A stretch of DNA of 64,000 nucleotides from Sphingomonas metalli (GTDB lineage: Bacteria; Pseudomonadota; Alphaproteobacteria; Sphingomonadales; Sphingomonadaceae), in the NCBI RefSeq assembly GCF_014641735.1, contig NZ_BMIH01000002.1, forward strand, positions 310,001 through 374,000, given 5' to 3'. The notes under the pieces were generated by a model. It made no database searches, had not been told where the DNA came from, and saw only the letters and a program-made list of their open reading frames with translations. The translations under genes were made by a program, and so were the position numbers. The number at the start of each line of letters is the position of its first letter. Within the stretch, counting starts at the first letter, position 1. Below, one piece after another: positions 63,203 to 64,000 of the stretch.

Positions 63203-64000
63203 TCAGAACCAGCTCACCACCAGCGCCAGCGTCGCCAGCGCCGTCACCGAGGTCGTCCCCCAGCCTGCCACCGTCAGCAGCCGGCCGTTGCGCCGCGCGC
63301 CCATCATCCGCCTATCGCCCGTCATCAGCATCATCATCGCGAGCAGCGGCGGGACGGAGAAGCCCTGGACGATCCCGGACAGGACCAGCGCGCGCATCGG
63401 GTTCACGCCGAGGAAGTTGAGCCCCGCCGCGACGACCGTCACGATCACAATCAGCCCGTAGAACAGCCGCGCCTCGGCCGGGCTGTCGTGCAGGCTCCCC
63501 TCGCGCCCCAGCCCCTGCACCAGGTCATAGGCCGCGCCCGTCGTCATCACCGGCACGGCGAGGAAGCCGACGCCGACCACGCCCAGCGCGAACAGCCATT
63601 TGGCGAAGGGGCCGGCCAGCGGCTCCAGCGCGCCGGCCGCCTGCGCGGCGCTGTCGATCTGCCGGATGCCGGCCGGGTGCAGCGTCGCGGCGGTGGAGAG
63701 GATGATGAAATACAGGATGATATTGGCAAAGACCATACCGACCAGCACGTCGCGCCGGGTCCGCGCCAGCTCGCGCCGGCTGGCGCCCCGGCGCTGGCCG
63801 GGTGTGGTCAGCCCGTCGGCGATCTGCTCCTCGACCTCCTGGTTCGACTGCCAGGTATAGACATAGGCCGACAGCGAGGTGCCGATGCACGCCACCACCA
63901 TGGCGAGGAAATCCGACGACAGGCGGATCTGCGGGCTGAGCGTCGCGCGGATCACGGTGCCCCAGTCCGGCTGCGCCATGATCGCGGCGGCGACGTAGGC
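63203..64000 (-). CDS. Nramp family divalent-metal transporter, N-terminus beyond window
   Basis: A C-terminal fragment of at least 265 residues entering from the right edge (AYVAAAIMAQPDWGTV...). It has about six membrane helices: LAMVVACIGTSLSAYVYTWQSNQEVEEQIADG holds the helix-6-like signature of Nramp relatives, then VLVGMVFANIILYFIILSTAA, KWLFALGVVGVGFLAVPVMTTGAAY, RLFYGLIVIVTVVAAGLNFLG and GIVQGFSVPPLLAMMMLMT. The branch resembles Nramp-related metal or Mg/Mn carriers; substrate unresolved without the first helix. Confidence 0.88.
   Translation of the reverse strand, partial: AYVAAAIMAQPDWGTVIRATLSPQIRLSSDFLAMVVACIGTSLSAYVYTWQSNQEVEEQIADGLTTPGQRRGASRRELARTRRDVLVGMVFANIILYFIILSTAATLHPAGIRQIDSAAQAAGALEPLAGPFAKWLFALGVVGVGFLAVPVMTTGAAYDLVQGLGREGSLHDSPAEARLFYGLIVIVTVVAAGLNFLGVNPMRALVLSGIVQGFSVPPLLAMMMLMTGDRRMMGARRNGRLLTVAGWGTTSVTALATLALVVSWF

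Overview
The window looks like a chromosomal stretch from a high-GC, yellow-pigmented alphaproteobacterium of the Sphingomonas group. This is inferred from a crtY-crtI-crtB carotenoid set, a TonB-dependent receptor of the sphingomonad type, rpmI-rplT-pheS-pheT, dense ATGA-type gene overlaps, and many copies of the palindromic intergenic repeats common in sphingomonads. No rRNA and no CRISPR array were seen; there is one tRNA.

Layout. 1-9.5 kb: housekeeping genes (aldose epimerase fragment, pheT, pheS, a GIY-YIG protein coupled to pheS, rplT, rpmI, an AsmA-like protein, hisN-type phosphatase, peroxiredoxin). A repeat has inserted in frame inside pheT, and a perfect 16-bp parS-like palindrome lies beside hisN. 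9.5-22.7 kb: a hydroxyproline and proline-peptide utilisation locus with a TonB receptor, pyrroline-carboxylate reductase-like enzyme, DUF885 peptidase, Xaa-Pro peptidase, D-hydroxyproline dehydrogenase-like oxidase, DapA-type deaminase, hydroxyproline epimerase, GntR regulator and amino-acid permease. Three copies of a palindrome centred on CGTATACG sit in front of its transcription units.

22.75-33.4 kb: a tRNA-Arg(CCG) gene followed by a 10.6-kb integrated element bounded by a 25-bp direct repeat. It encodes a tyrosine integrase, small regulators, a Rha-type protein, a prohead-protease/major-capsid fusion, a primase-polymerase/SF3 helicase with an iteron-like repeat array, and an AT-richer ribbon-helix-helix plus SIR2-like pair on the opposite strand. 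No portal, terminase or tail gene was recognised, so it looks like a phage satellite or a reduced prophage.

33.6-46.9 kb: an L-fucose-type sugar locus. It combines a split UxaA-type dehydratase, as in the Campylobacter jejuni fucose island, with diketo-acid hydrolysis, plus FucP, LldD, a GH2 glycosidase and an IclR regulator. Hydroxyacid-reductase and glycerate-kinase genes suggest a second exit that could serve L-galactose. Two matching inverted repeats mark the two divergent promoters.

46.9-64 kb: a polyphosphate kinase 2 and a PhoX phosphatase, with a Pho box in their divergent intergenic region. Then come the carotenoid genes crtY-crtI and, after a small membrane protein, LOG-crtB. The rest is an Atm1-like ABC transporter, a small GNAT, recQ, a DUF442-type phosphatase-like protein, small membrane proteins and the end of an Nramp transporter.
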